A stretch of 64,000 nucleotides of DNA from Adineta steineri (lineage: Eukaryota > Rotifera > Eurotatoria > Adinetida > Adinetidae). The DNA is taken from NCBI GenBank assembly GCA_905250115.1, contig CAJNOI010000101.1, positions 85,001 to 149,000 on the forward strand, written 5' to 3'. The notes below the pieces were generated by a model. It was not told where the DNA came from. It searched no databases and saw only the letters and a program-made list of their open reading frames with translations. Each line of letters opens with the position of its first letter. The first letter of the stretch is position 1. Positions 52,286 to 63,869 of this stretch are shown here, in pieces. Position numbers and translations under genes: made by a program.

Positions 52286-54072
52286 CATTTTTTTTTCGAG
52301 TTTTTTTTCACTTGTTACACACTTTACACAGTGTTTCTTTCTTTCTTCTTCTTTTTTCTCTCTATTTTGTGTGATATTGTCAGCAAAATAAAAAAATCTA
52401 ACATACAATCTATGAATTTACAATACTCACCTCGATCATGTTGATAGACAAGTGACAAGAAAAGAAAGTCAACAGATCATTAAGAAAGGAAGGATTCAAC
52501 GATTGCCGCTTTACTATGATCTGACGGTAGAGAGAAAGGGATTTAGAGTAAGTAAAGCTAATCAAATGGGAGACCAGATGGTTGAATCAGCTGCATACAC
52601 TTTTTTTTCACTGTCTCTCTCTCTTGTGAGTGTTGTCTTACGATGAGTCTATAATGAAAATGTTACTTCGTGCACAATGTCCCTATGGTGTATATATTGA
52701 TGCAAGCGCATCCATATTATATTTGCATCTCAATCACTGTGTCGCTTGTCTACTTCTATCGACATATGGTGATGATCTCTCGCGCGTATAAATCAAACAA
52801 AAAATTGACATTCATATGTGATATTTTTCTGTTATTCATAATCTGGTGAGAGAGACACACAAAAAAAAAGAAGTATCGTCACTTTTTTTCGATTCCAATA
52901 TATTCAATTGGAATATAACCGACGATACACTTGTTTAAAACGTATACATACAATCTCTTTGAATTAAAGTCTGTTCCGGTTCCGCTGTCTTATTTTTTAA
53001 AGAAATTACATATATTAATATAATACTTTTGCTTCTTCTTCTTCTTAAAACAAGTTGAACAATTGCCGACAATATTTTTCTAAGGAGGAAGTAGATAGCA
53101 TGAGAATGTGAGAGAAAGATCAAGAGTTATACTGTGTTAGAACATATATAGAAACGGATAATATTTCAAAAATTAAATAAAAGAGACTACATTCGAATAA
53201 TTAGCACATAATCTAGATATTTATATCTTATTAGTATATTCTAGAGAATATTCTGATATCCTAAACATCCTCGAAGCGACCTAAGTGTTCAGTATTTTTT
53301 TAATAATTTAGTACTAAGGGCAAAAGTTATTTGAGGTGAATGATCATTCTTTATTTTATACCACTGAATGAATTCGACATAATTGACTTGCAGTAGATAG
53401 TGTATTATTTGCATATTTCAATGCTGTTGAATAAATTAAATCGAGATTTTGTATGGCTAGTTTAATTCATGATCTAGGGTTTACTCAGGTTGTTTATATA
53501 TTAATATTTGATGAATGTTTATTAGAAGATAACGAAAATAGAGAACGATATATGAACCTGGAAAAACCTTGAGGTTTTTTTTGATAAATAATTTTCTTAA
53601 AACTAATGAAACACGCAATCAATTGATTAAATCATGAAATGATCTTTGAATAATTTAGATTTCACTCTATAATCCCAAACTTGTTCATAATGCATCAGTT
53701 AGAGTAAGAATAATAAGAAACACATTCTAAAATCAAAACTTTGTTCTTATAAATCCGTTTCAAGTGCATATTTAATAGAACAATTTCGTATAAATAGTAC
53801 ATTTTTTTTGTCAAATCAATAGAGGGCAGACATGTCTTGATTGAAAGGAACAATTATTTTCAAATACTTATTTTATAATAATTCTCTTCAACTATTTTTC
53901 ATCTATTATTTTCATATAGCTTCGTACTATAGTCGATCGAACTCTAATTTGTTCATTCTGTTGAACCAATCAAGCATTTGATGAATCATAAAATCCATAT
54001 AGCAACCTAAAGTATTTTATTTGCAAAAAACATCGTACAAGAAATGTATAGGAAGTTAATATAAAAGTCATA
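52286..54072. other. Intergenic 1.8 kb downstream of the POU gene
   Basis: AT-rich, with CT and GA tracts near 52310-52370 and 52860-52880. It should hold the POU 3' UTR. No gene, element or RNA was recognised. Confidence 0.45.
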
Positions 54073-54992
54073 ATGAGTGCAACAACATCCGAAAATCCTG
54101 ATCTTTTTACATCTGTATACAAACATTTTCGTCGTCTTTCTGATACTGAATGTTATACTGAAGCATATTCAATAGTGAATCATCCAACAGTTTTTCAACA
54201 GTGTCCGATAACAATTTCAATAGATTTAGATCCATCTTTAGGATTACAACCGATTTCAAATTGGTCTCTTTATTCATGTAAATTTTGTGATGGTCTTTAT
54301 TTTCTTTCTAATCCATTTACATCTACTGGACAACGTCAATGGATTGATCGATGTATAAATATTTATGCTAGACAAACTAAAACTAGTGTTGGTGATAATA
54401 GTAATAATGAAAATTTATCTCGTATACGTTGGGCTACACTTGGTTATCATTATGATTGGACAAATAAAATATATAAACAAGATGATCATACAAAAATGCC
54501 TGATGAACTTGCACAATTATGTAAAATAATTATGCAAGTTATATCTTCTAGTACAGGTATAAAAGAAATATTTTATATTTATCTTTCTATAAATTAAAAT
54601 CAATTTTATTAGGTTGTTCAATGATGAATGCTGAAGCAGCTATTGTTAATTATTATCATATGAATTCAACATTATGTGCACATACAGATCATTCAGAATA
54701 TGATGCATTAACTAAACCTCTTATATCATTATCATTTGGTAATGCAGCTGTATTTCTTATTGGTGGTCAAACAAAAACAGAATGTAAACCATCACCAATA
54801 CTACTACGTTCGGGTGATATTATACTTATGACAGGATCAAGTCGTCTTTGTTTTCATGCAGTTCCTCGTATACTTTCTGATCCATTATTAAATGATATTT
54901 TATATAAAAATATTGATGATAATGATGAAGTTTGTTGGAGCTATATTCATGATAAGCGTATCAATGTTAATGTACGACAAGTCTATTCTTAA
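54073..54992 (+). CDS. ALKBH1: AlkB-homologue 1 Fe(II)/2-oxoglutarate dioxygenase, two exons
   Basis: Exons 54073-54556 and 54613-54992 join in frame to 287 residues, shorter than human ALKBH1 (389). The N-terminal part has IRWATLGYHYDWTNKIY. The catalytic part has NYYHMNSTLCAHTDHSEYD (iron-binding His-x-Asp), PLISLSFGNAAVFLIGG, LRSGDIILMTGSSRL, the third iron ligand in CFHAVPRIL, and the 2-oxoglutarate arginines in RINVNVRQV. All catalytic residues are therefore present. Family members remove methyl groups from tRNA (m1A) and have been linked to DNA 6mA and mitochondrial translation; the substrate here is open. The intron lies at STG-CSMMNAEA in phase 1. Confidence 0.93.
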
Positions 54993-55845
54993 CTATAAGA
55001 GACATAAGAAAATAAAGAGAAAAGAAAAAAAGAAATAAGGAACAAAGGTATGCATGGCATGTGGTTTCTTGCGTAGCAGAAAAAAAACACGAAGAAAAAA
55101 AGAATGATTGGTTCTATTCCTCTTATATATATATATATTTCTTGTCTCGATAATGTCAAACACGCGTCTCTGTCACTGCTGTTTTTCGGCAATGAAAAAA
55201 AAAAAGAAAAAACAAGAACGAAATATATATATAGTTATAAAATATACGAAAAATTGTAATTGAAGACTCTTGTAAAGTATATTATTAAATCAAACGATTA
55301 ATTATTATTCAGGTATAATTAACATAAAAGATAAAAGAAAAAAAAACGAGTATCAACAAGAAAGAATACCTTGAATATATAGATGTGAGTTGATTTTTTT
55401 ATTATTCGTTTCTTTTTTAGATAGACTATGGGTATATTCATAAACGAATGTCTTTATCAATGACAGATTTCGATAAACTATAGATTGTACGAAAAATGAA
55501 ATGAAAAGTGTGGGTGTGGTGTGGGTGTGGTGTGGTGTGGGTGGGTGGGTGGGTGTGGGTGACGGTGAGTGAGGTTGTGGACGTGGGTGGGTGAGGGTAT
55601 GGGTGCGGGCGAAAGTGGGTGAGGATGTGGGTGGGTGAGGGTATGGGTGCGGGTGTGGGTGGCTGTGAATGAGGATGCACTTTACTTTTCGCATTCACAC
55701 GCACACCCTTCTCGTATTTGAATTCATTTTTTTATCGAAAATAAAAATTTCGTTTTTGAAAACGAAAACGAAAACGAATTTATTTCGACGTCTTTGTTAA
55801 ACATTAGCTGTAGTAATAACAGGTGCTTTGTAGTTCTTTTTAACA
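54993..55845. other. Intergenic region between ALKBH1 and merlin-like gene
   Basis: AT-rich sequence with poly-A runs, plus the G/T array at 55505-55684. No gene. Confidence 0.5.
55505..55684 (+). repeat. TGTGGG/GGGTGTGG minisatellite array
   Basis: About 180 bp of gtgtgggtgtgg, ggtgggtgggtg, gagggtatgggtgcgg and related G/T words, interrupted by variants. The cleanest part (55508-55560) is close to the TGTGGG telomeric unit reported for bdelloids. Pro/His-rich frames on the minus strand are artefacts of this repeat. Confidence 0.85.
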
Positions 55846-58800
55846 ATGCCTGTTTTTAGTAGTAAGAAAAAATCTGATGAATATTGTTGTAAAATATTTA
55901 CTATGGATGCTGAATTGCAGTTTACTGTTGAGGTGAGTAATTTTTGTTTTATTTGATTATTATAATATATTTACTTATTATTTAGGCAACAGCAAAAGGT
56001 CATACATTATTTTCACTTGTTTGTCAAACAATTGGTCTAAGAGAGCATTGGTATTTTGGTCTGAAATTTCTTGATAAAATTACTAATGAATGGACATGGT
56101 TACAAATGAACAAAACAGTATGTTATATAAAATTTTAATTTGTCTATAATAAAATCAATCAATTAATTTCTTTTAGATACTTTCTCAACCATTACATATT
56201 TTATCGAATACAATTTTATCTAAACGACCTGATTCACCTAATACATCAGATAATTTTAAACCTCATCTTCTTCGGTCTCCTCCAACATCTGCATCAAATT
56301 CAACATTAAGTCTTCCATCATCACTTTCTAGTGGTGGTCAACAATATCCAAAAGGCACTTTAGAATTATATTTTGTTGTGAAGTTTTATCCTGAGGATAT
56401 AACTAATGAACTTATACAAGATATAACTCGACATCTTTTTTATCTTCAAGTTAAACAAGATATTCTTAATATGGATATTTATTGTCCACCCGATACGGCT
56501 GCTCATCTGGCATCACTTGCACTTCAAGCTAAAGTAATTTGAATTAATAATAATAATCAAAAAAATATTCTTTTTTCTTTTGCTAGTTTTCTGATTATGA
56601 TCAAATTATTTCATCATCTGAACCATTTAATTTAGAAAGTGAAGCTTTATTACCATTATCTTGTTTTCAAAAAATTGAATTATCACGTACAGATTGGTTC
56701 GATCGTATAATTGCTCTATGGCGTACACATGCATCATTAACACGAGATGAATCCGAAATGGCTTATTTGAAACATGCACAAGATTTAGATATGTTTGGTT
56801 TATCATTTTTTGAAATATCAAAAATGCAAGGTGGAAATAAATCGAATACATTATCACAACAACAGTCAGATCAACCATCAATTGCTGCTGAACTTTGGCT
56901 TGGTATTGATTCATTAGGAATTCGTTTTTATAAAAAAAATAAATTAAGACCAGAAGTTTTCTTTTCTTGGTGTGATATTAAATCTGTTACAGCTCATGAT
57001 AAAAAGGTTATACTAAATATGGCTGGTGATAAACATGCAACATTTGCATTTTATTCTGCGAAATCTTCTGTGAGCAAAGAGGTAAATTACCAATAGATAA
57101 AAATTTCTTTGTTTTTTTATCTAGTTTTGCTAATTTAAGTATTTTATTTATTTAGATACTTGATTTAGCAACTGGTAACCATGAATTATATATGAGACGT
57201 CGACGTGAAGAATCGATTGAAATACAACAGATGAGATATTTCGAAGAACAACAAAAAAAAGTATGTTTAATTATGAATTGAGTTTATTTTCGAAAAAAAT
57301 TTTTTTCTCTATCGATAGAGTTATTTTCTTATTAAAATCTGACTACAGAAGCCTTATAAGAGTTTTGTTGTTGTTATTTATTAATCAAAATCTATCGGAA
57401 TGTCAATGCCAATTATGTTTAAAGAAAGAAAAAGAAAGCCTTCAAATGGTTTCATTTATTTACAATGCTAACATAAAATTCCAAAATGCATTAAATTTTT
57501 TTCCAATTTTTTAAACTAATTTTTTTTGCAAAGGTCACAACAGTGCATTTGCCAATTGGTAAGCAGTATGAAATATTGTAGCAGTCTATTTAATAATAGA
57601 TAATTGCATTTTATTTCGAATCGACTTATATTTTTAACTGAGCGATAATTATACAGAATAGGCAATCTTTTATTTACTTTGAAGGAGTGAATGTAGATTG
57701 CCATAGGTATGGGTGTGGATATTTGAAAAAAAGACAAACATTTACATTCTAGCCAACGAAAATATTTACTCACGCCTATAATCACGGCCTCTCCTACGAT
57801 TCAGACCGCCACGGTTGCCCATAACCACATTCTCAAGAATATAAAATTCCTCAAATAAATATTAGCTTTTCGAACATATTGTACCATGGCATAAGAGTAT
57901 ATATAGACCAGTGGCGGATTTAGGAGGGGAGGGGGTCGCTCCCACCCTTCTGAATTTTTTTTTGCAGCAAAAATGAACGAAAAAATAGCTTTTAGCCAAA
58001 ATCGCCCCTCCCCTTCCTAGATCCGCCACTGATATAGACTATCTATTCATTTTTCAATAAATATAGATATCATATAAATAATTATATTCGAAATAAAATA
58101 AGGATATTGATTGTCCTGGTTTTTAGATACTACCCCTTTTTCATTCGAACAGAAAATACATTATACGAAAATTCCATATAATAAAGATTAATTTGCACAG
58201 CGGGATTTTATTTTTGTATTTATTTAGGAAAAACTTCGTATATTTGCGCGAGAACGCCAATTACGTTTACAAGCTGAAAAAGAACGCGATGAAATTGAAC
58301 GTAAATTTATTGAATATCAACAGCAAATGAAAGAAATTCATGATACGTTGGTTTGTTAATATAATTGATTAATTTTTCTTATTAAAATTATATTTATTTT
58401 TTGTTAGCTTAAATATCAAGAAGCTGCTGAATTATTAGCACGTAAAGCACATATAAGTAGTGAAGAAGCTCGATTACAAGCTGAAAAAGCAATAGAAATT
58501 GAAACTCAACTTGAACGATGTAAATATGAAATGAATCGAGTAAGTTTTTCTTAATTATTTTACTATTGAAAATAATTTTTTTCATCAAATAGAATGAAGA
58601 AGAAAAACGACTTTATGCTCGACAAATTAGTGAATGTGAACAAATTATTTCTACATTAGTAAATGATTCAGTAAAAAAGTAAGTCTATTTTTCTGAATCT
58701 GTTTTTGTTTTAACCTGAGCAGTAGTGCTGCTTATTATTCTTGTCGTTCTGGCGAAAGTTCTTTTCTTTCATCTACTATTGAACAACGGTTAGTTCGTTA

Positions 58801-59440
58801 ACAAAAAGGAAAATGGGAACTAATATAAATAACAAAAAAATCTTATATTTCATCTTTTAATTTCAAATATTTTTTTATAGTCGAAACGAAGCAGAAGAAT
58901 TAAAATTAGAAGTTGCAAAATGGCGTGTAGCTGAAGCAGCTGCAAGAGAAAAATTACTTTCTATTACACAATTGAATCAATCAATTGCTGTTTCAACTGC
59001 TGCACAACATGCACAACATAATCTCGCACAATCATCACCAAGAACAATATCACCACCACCTGTAAAATTTATTTCTTCTTCGTAAAATTCATATAAACTT
59101 TGTTTTTCTTTTGAAGTATCGTCCAATGCATAGAGTTCAAGAGCCAAATCCAAATGATGAACGGTTAGTTTAAAAAAACAAAGAAGATTGCATTATTAAA
59201 TATATTATTTTTGTTTAAAGAGCTTATTTAATTGAAAAACAAAGTAAACAAGCACAATTAGCTTTACAATTACAAGATTTAAAAAATGTAATTCAATCAA
59301 AAACAATTGAAGGACAAAAAACACAATTAGATATGGATTATGAACAAAATTTAGCTGTTGGAGATAATAAATATTCCACTATACAAAAAGCAAGTTCGGG
59401 TACGGCTTCTAAACGTATGGCTATGTTACAAGATTTGTAA
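55846..59440 (+). CDS. NF2-like: Merlin/NF2-like FERM-domain protein, 12 exons
   Basis: Exons 55846-55932, 55986-56117, 56177-56533, 56587-57081, 57156-57260, 58228-58350, 58408-58539, 58593-58678, 58723-58788, 58881-59061, 59117-59163 and 59221-59440 total 2031 nt, giving 676 residues. The FERM domain (about 14-390) starts [20 protein letters not shown], close to merlin, with [31 protein letters not shown] and [12 protein letters not shown] 45-residue Ser/Pro-rich insert (about 85-130) breaks the first lobe. A long coiled coil follows (about 390-590) and then a Pro-rich stretch. The C-terminus ends RMAMLQDL and lacks the ERM actin-binding end, which favours merlin over ezrin/moesin. Role: Hippo signalling and cortical contact inhibition. 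The 66-bp exon 58723-58788 is symmetric (phase 2 at both borders) and could be skipped, leaving 654 residues. Confidence 0.9.
57909..58031. mobile_element. hAT-like MITE in a merlin intron with perfect 8-bp target duplication
   Basis: A 123-bp element with near-perfect terminal inverted repeats: CAGTGGCGGATTTAGGA at the left and, reverse-complemented, CAGTGGCGGATCTAGGA at the right. The flanking 8-mers are both atatagac (57901-57908 and 58032-58039). The interior is a foldback with G- and C-runs and no coding capacity. Confidence 0.92.
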
Positions 59441-60386
59441 TTATGTATTTATTGACATCTAAAATATTTTTATTTTTTATTATCGTTGAAACAAAAAATA
59501 ATAATAATAATAATAATAATAATAATTAAAAATGACAGTGAGAATGTTTTTTAGAAATATATTTTCATTGTCTTCGGTTAAATTGAATTATCTATAACAA
59601 GACATATTTTTATTCCGAAAATGAATGAATAAATATTGTATCAGACTATTATATATATATAACAAATTCAAAGAAAACTTTGTTAAATTAATCATTATTT
59701 GAATACGATTTTGTTATTTTCTATATAAATAATGAACAAGAATGTTCTCGACAGTTTGATTATAATTTAATTACTTTTATTGATGCCAACAATGTTTACC
59801 GATTAAAAGATACATTATAGTTTTTTTGCATTTAATGCCACAGTTAATACTAAGCCGCCATCTTCGGTACTCGACATATTGATAATTACATGTATAGTGA
59901 GAGAGAAGTTCTAGATCAACTCTTTAATTCAACAATTATCTTTTGATACTGAGTATAGATAATTTAAATCAAATCAATTTTGTTTCACTGTTTGTAGTAG
60001 AACATCTTCCCCAGCCTTCAAACTTTAGAAATCGGGCTCAACCCTCAAGAGCAGATCTAACAATAATCAGAAGTCGTGATCAAAGTTCAATGATTACGTT
60101 TTCTTAGTAATCATAGTGAATGTGTGAATTGCGCATTTTACACTCAAAGGGACTGAATTGACAAGTTTATTTTATTACATAATGAAGGTTTAACCTCATT
60201 ATAAACACTTTTATTTTAAATAAAAACAAATAGAACCATTATATATTATGTAGATTCATTATAGAAGTATTAACATAGTTCAGAATTAGATAAACTTAAT
60301 GGAATATTATATACGCATGAATAAAAATAAAAATAAAATAATACCTTGATTACATAAAAGTTACAATTGAGAGTTATAGTAAAATA
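59441..60386. other. Intergenic region between convergent merlin and TRAF-like genes
   Basis: Contains an (AAT)n microsatellite at about 59496-59526 and AT-rich 3' flanks. No other structure was recognised. Confidence 0.5.
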
Positions 60387-61672
60387 CTAAGTGGCTCCAA
60401 AACTTTGAAGTAATGCATCTTTAATATTTTCATTAAGATTAGCAAATTTTTGTTCATTTGTTTGCTCTATACGTATCAAGAAGCAAACTGAATCGTCATG
60501 TATATATTGACTTGATGCTCCGTGAAGTACATTTTTATCAATAAAATTGTCAAAGCCAACACCTGTATTAACAGTATCTTCATTAACAGTGCAGCTTTTA
60601 ATAATATGTTGTAATCGACGATTTTTACTTCGATCAACTAAAATAAATTTAATAATACCGCAAAAAGGATTAAAAATTGGAAAATTCAGATGGATCTTTA
60701 ATGATATAGACTTTAGATTCGTTTCTCCATTTAAATAAACCCGACATCGTAGTCGATGACCACGATCCGCACATGTTTGAAAGTATGGAGAATCAATATA
60801 CGGTTGCTTTCCACAAATTGCATCATCTATTTTTTTTGAAATTCCATCAATACGCCATACAAGATTACCATCTGTTGAAATAGGCATCTCATTTAATTGA
60901 GTTTGAAGGAGAGTATATGGATTCCAAGAATGTTGAACATTCTAAAATTAGTATATTTTTATAAAACAATATATATTAAAGTAATCATTACCGTATTTCC
61001 ATCAGCAGATAATGAATTTTCTTCTTGTTGACTTTCTGTGTAATTTGATACATCTTCATTTTCCTCTGATGAATCGGTTAAACTTAGATCATCATTTGTC
61101 TTCTTTTCATTTAATTCAGACTGAGTTAAAAGTGATTGACGCTTGAAGTTACAATCTGAATTTCTGTCCGTATCTAGAATTACTTTTTTTAAAAATATAT
61201 TAATCATATCTGATATTATAATGTAAATATAGTTAGGAGAACATGAAAGCATTATTAGATCTTACTTGAATTTATAGTTAGTGAACCATTTACTGTAGTA
61301 GCATTATCCGATTCTGTTAATTCAAAATTTTCAACAATGTGATCTGTTAATCGTTTCATACATCGAGGATAATTATTTAATAATGCATTTTCTGAAGGTA
61401 CAAGCTCATTAATTTGAAGTGGATTTATTGCAAGATCTATCAGAGCTGTTTCATGATTCAGTTTTAGCGAGTAGAAAAAATTAATAATACTTTTTATATG
61501 TACTTCGCGTGTATAATGCTCAATTAGTGAATTCCTTGGAATCTAAAAAGAAATATGTCTGATATCAAATGATGGAATTTAATAAGTATACCGAATGTTT
61601 ACAACCCCACGTATGAAGTACACATCGAGTCATTTCTGTTGGATCGTCTTCGTTCATTTCTTGTTGGCTCAT
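60387..61672 (-). CDS. TRAF-like protein with zinc-finger remnant and MATH domain, four exons
   Basis: Exons (minus) 61672-61592, 61542-61266, 61173-60992 and 60941-60387 total 1095 nt, giving 364 residues. The N-terminus has CVLHTWGCKHSIPRNSLIEH, resembling one TRAF-type zinc finger (Cys-x-Trp-x-Cys ... His). A helical and acidic linker follows (residues 60-180, Glu/Asp/Ser-rich). The C-terminal domain, from LVWRIDGISKKIDDA to CFLIRIEQ (about 210-350), has the MATH/TRAF-C fold pattern: VWRI, SPYFQT, HRLRCRVYLNG, FVDKNVL-like FIDKNVLHGASSQY and DDSVCFLIRIE. No RING is present, so it should act as an adaptor and not an E3 ligase. The third acceptor was taken as ctag before ATACGG; an alternative exists 10 bases earlier, at TAATTC. 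Confidence 0.78.
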
Positions 61673-61739
61673 TCTACGCGTGAAATTAGTCTAAATTAGT
61701 TTTTAATGTATATTAGTATTGACAAAATCTGTATCTATA

Positions 61740-61797
61740 TATATGTCGTGCCGAAGTTATAACCTCGGCACAGAGTGTAACTTCGGCACGATATATA
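61740..61797. repeat. Perfect hairpin, GTGCCGAAG inverted repeat
   Basis: TCGTGCCGAAGTTA (61746-61759) and TAACTTCGGCACGA (61778-61791) form a perfect 14-bp stem with an 18-nt loop. The stem extends outward over another seven positions with one G-T pair. It lies about 75 bp upstream of the TRAF-like ATG. Confidence 0.8.
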
Positions 61798-62805
61798 CAT
61801 CGAATATATATGAAGGGTAGAAGAAAAAAGAAATTTCAAATATTAGTCAAGAAATAATGAATCATACTATATATTAGAAATTGAGTTGGAATCCCTTTGT
61901 AATTTCTATATTTTCTTCTTACTTCCCACCTTATGATTATATCATGTATGCATGGCATTACACATTATGTATCTGAAATTATCTAAAAGTTTCTGAGATA
62001 TTTTCGATAAGCGGACGTGCTTTTAGTATAATTTGTGGTTGATGAGGAATTGAAAATTTTGAAATTTGCTCTGAGTGAAAATCTAAACATACCTCTTCGA
62101 TCTGAAAGGTTCTGGACCAATATCGGGTACCTTCGTTAGTGAATTGCAGAGAAAGAAAAACGAACAATGTAACTATTTCTTTTCTCTTGCTCTTAATTAT
62201 ATTTGTGAGATAGTGGAATAAACCATCTCATATGACAGAGTATGATAATGTAATTGTCGATATCTTGAGGGGTGTGGATGGGTGTGTCATGATTTTTTTC
62301 CTTCCTGTTATGGTTTTATCCGATGCAACCACATGTATAGCTATCGTTATGTATATTTGTTATGTATATATATCTTCATATATCTTTTCATCTTTCGTTC
62401 TCTCTATCTGTTGTTTCTCTCTTTTTCTTCTTCAAGAAAGATACCTTTTCCAAAGATCGTATTTTATTGAATATCAAGACATGGCAGCAATAGTCATCAA
62501 ATGATTACTCATGTAAGATCGATAAAATTATTGTTTATACTTGGAATAAACTAACTTGTTTTTATATATGTGAATCTAATATGGCATTATAATTTGTTTG
62601 TTAAATAAATTTAATATAAAAATAAACATAAAAATAATAAATGAGTATGATTAGAGATAAAAAAGATAAATACAGTGAAAGCAATAACAATATTAATAAA
62701 AAATCTGGTAACAAAAAAATAATTCCATTGATAATTATCGATTCTATGAAATTTCGAGATAAAGAATTTCGCCATCTAAATTTTGACAATGTCCAAATTG
62801 TAGTA

Positions 62806-62848
62806 GAATTTGGACAACGTTGTCGAATGTCTACAATTGTCCAAATTC
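62806..62848. repeat. 12-bp inverted repeat GAATTTGGACAA/TTGTCCAAATTC
   Basis: Perfect arms at 62806-62817 and 62837-62848, with a 19-nt loop. Related words (tgtccaaattg, ctacaattgtcc) occur just outside, suggesting an older foldback element. Confidence 0.7.
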
Positions 62849-62907
62849 TTACGTGTTTACGACAAGTTTTTTTGTTGGGAATTTTCTTGTTGATTTTCCA
62901 ACAGAAT

Positions 62908-63013
62908 GAGGGTGTGGGTGTTAAAGTATATGACGAACAAGCTCAACGCGCACCTCCACCTCCACATATACACCCTTCACACCCACACCCACACCCACAC
63001 CCACCCACACCCT
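62908..63013. repeat. TGTGGG-type repeat in inverted orientation
   Basis: gagggtgtgggtgtt at 62908-62922 is followed by C-rich cacccttcacacccacaccc and further cacccacaccc copies at 62970-63013. The two orientations face each other across about 50 bp. Confidence 0.75.
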
Positions 63014-63869
63014 AATGAATTAATACTTAGATGAAGTTGTTTGATAGAATATTGATCAGTTGGATCTTCTTTAGTAATGGATGCATCAAGCCAAATTAAA
63101 ATAGCTTCAGTGTTCGTCAATGTATCCAAGTTACAAGTTTGCGATGATGAATAATCGGAGATTTCTTTCGTAATACGTCACTGCTTAACGGACATTTATT
63201 TTTATTTTTATATTTACTATGTAACTGTAAGAATGTAAATGAGTGCATGCTGTCTCGATTATACACCTGAAATATACAGAACCTTTCATTCTTCTCAAAT
63301 AAAAATTCTTTTTATATATACGACAGCAAACACTTCATCTACTGGATGCTGAAAATTTGTTTTCTGTGTGCACCCATAGCTTATTATTCTTGTACATTCA
63401 GTTCGTCTTAATAAAACACAACATTACAAATATCATGCGTTTCTTAATATGTGTTGATAAGAATATTTGCGAGATGTGTTGTTATATGACAGTATAACTG
63501 ATAATAATATATGATATAAAAAATCATAGATTTCTATCGATTATTTTCTTTAACAAACTGTATCTGATCCGCTTGTTTTTACTATATGTGATTTTGACGT
63601 ACATCAGATCATTTTTTGAACGAGTATAATGACATATAAATTACTACTAAATATGATTATAATCCTTGTTTGTATTCTATCAAATGTATTTTGCCCTTTA
63701 CACTAAGTTGTTAAATCTAATAATATTACGCAAATTTTGTCTATTATTTGATTTAATATGTGATACACTTAAAATGAAAACTAAACTACCGGATGTTTCA
63801 TCTTATTTTTTTAATCATTCAATTCTATTAGTATATATTGAAAAAAAGTACTCATTATGTTTATTTTAG

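Larger units (their letters stand above)
61798..63869. other. Intergenic region with repeat cluster
   Basis: No supportable gene. Reading frames at 61979-62167 (minus), 62232-62504 (+) and 62641-63015 (+) have no recognisable family; the last is partly made of repeat sequence. The region holds a 12-bp inverted repeat and a TGTGGG/CCCACA array. Confidence 0.4.

Noticed and set aside
55353-55704. Pro/His/Thr-rich reading frames on the minus strand
   Set aside because: They are translations of the TGTGGG-type minisatellite and have no splice or homology support.
61979-62167. 62-codon minus-strand frame upstream of the TRAF-like gene
   Set aside because: Not joined in phase to the TRAF-like exons and no family resemblance; kept as intergenic.
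62641-63015. 124-codon frame as a real gene
   Set aside because: The 3' third is repeat sequence and the middle is an inverted repeat; no recognisable domain.
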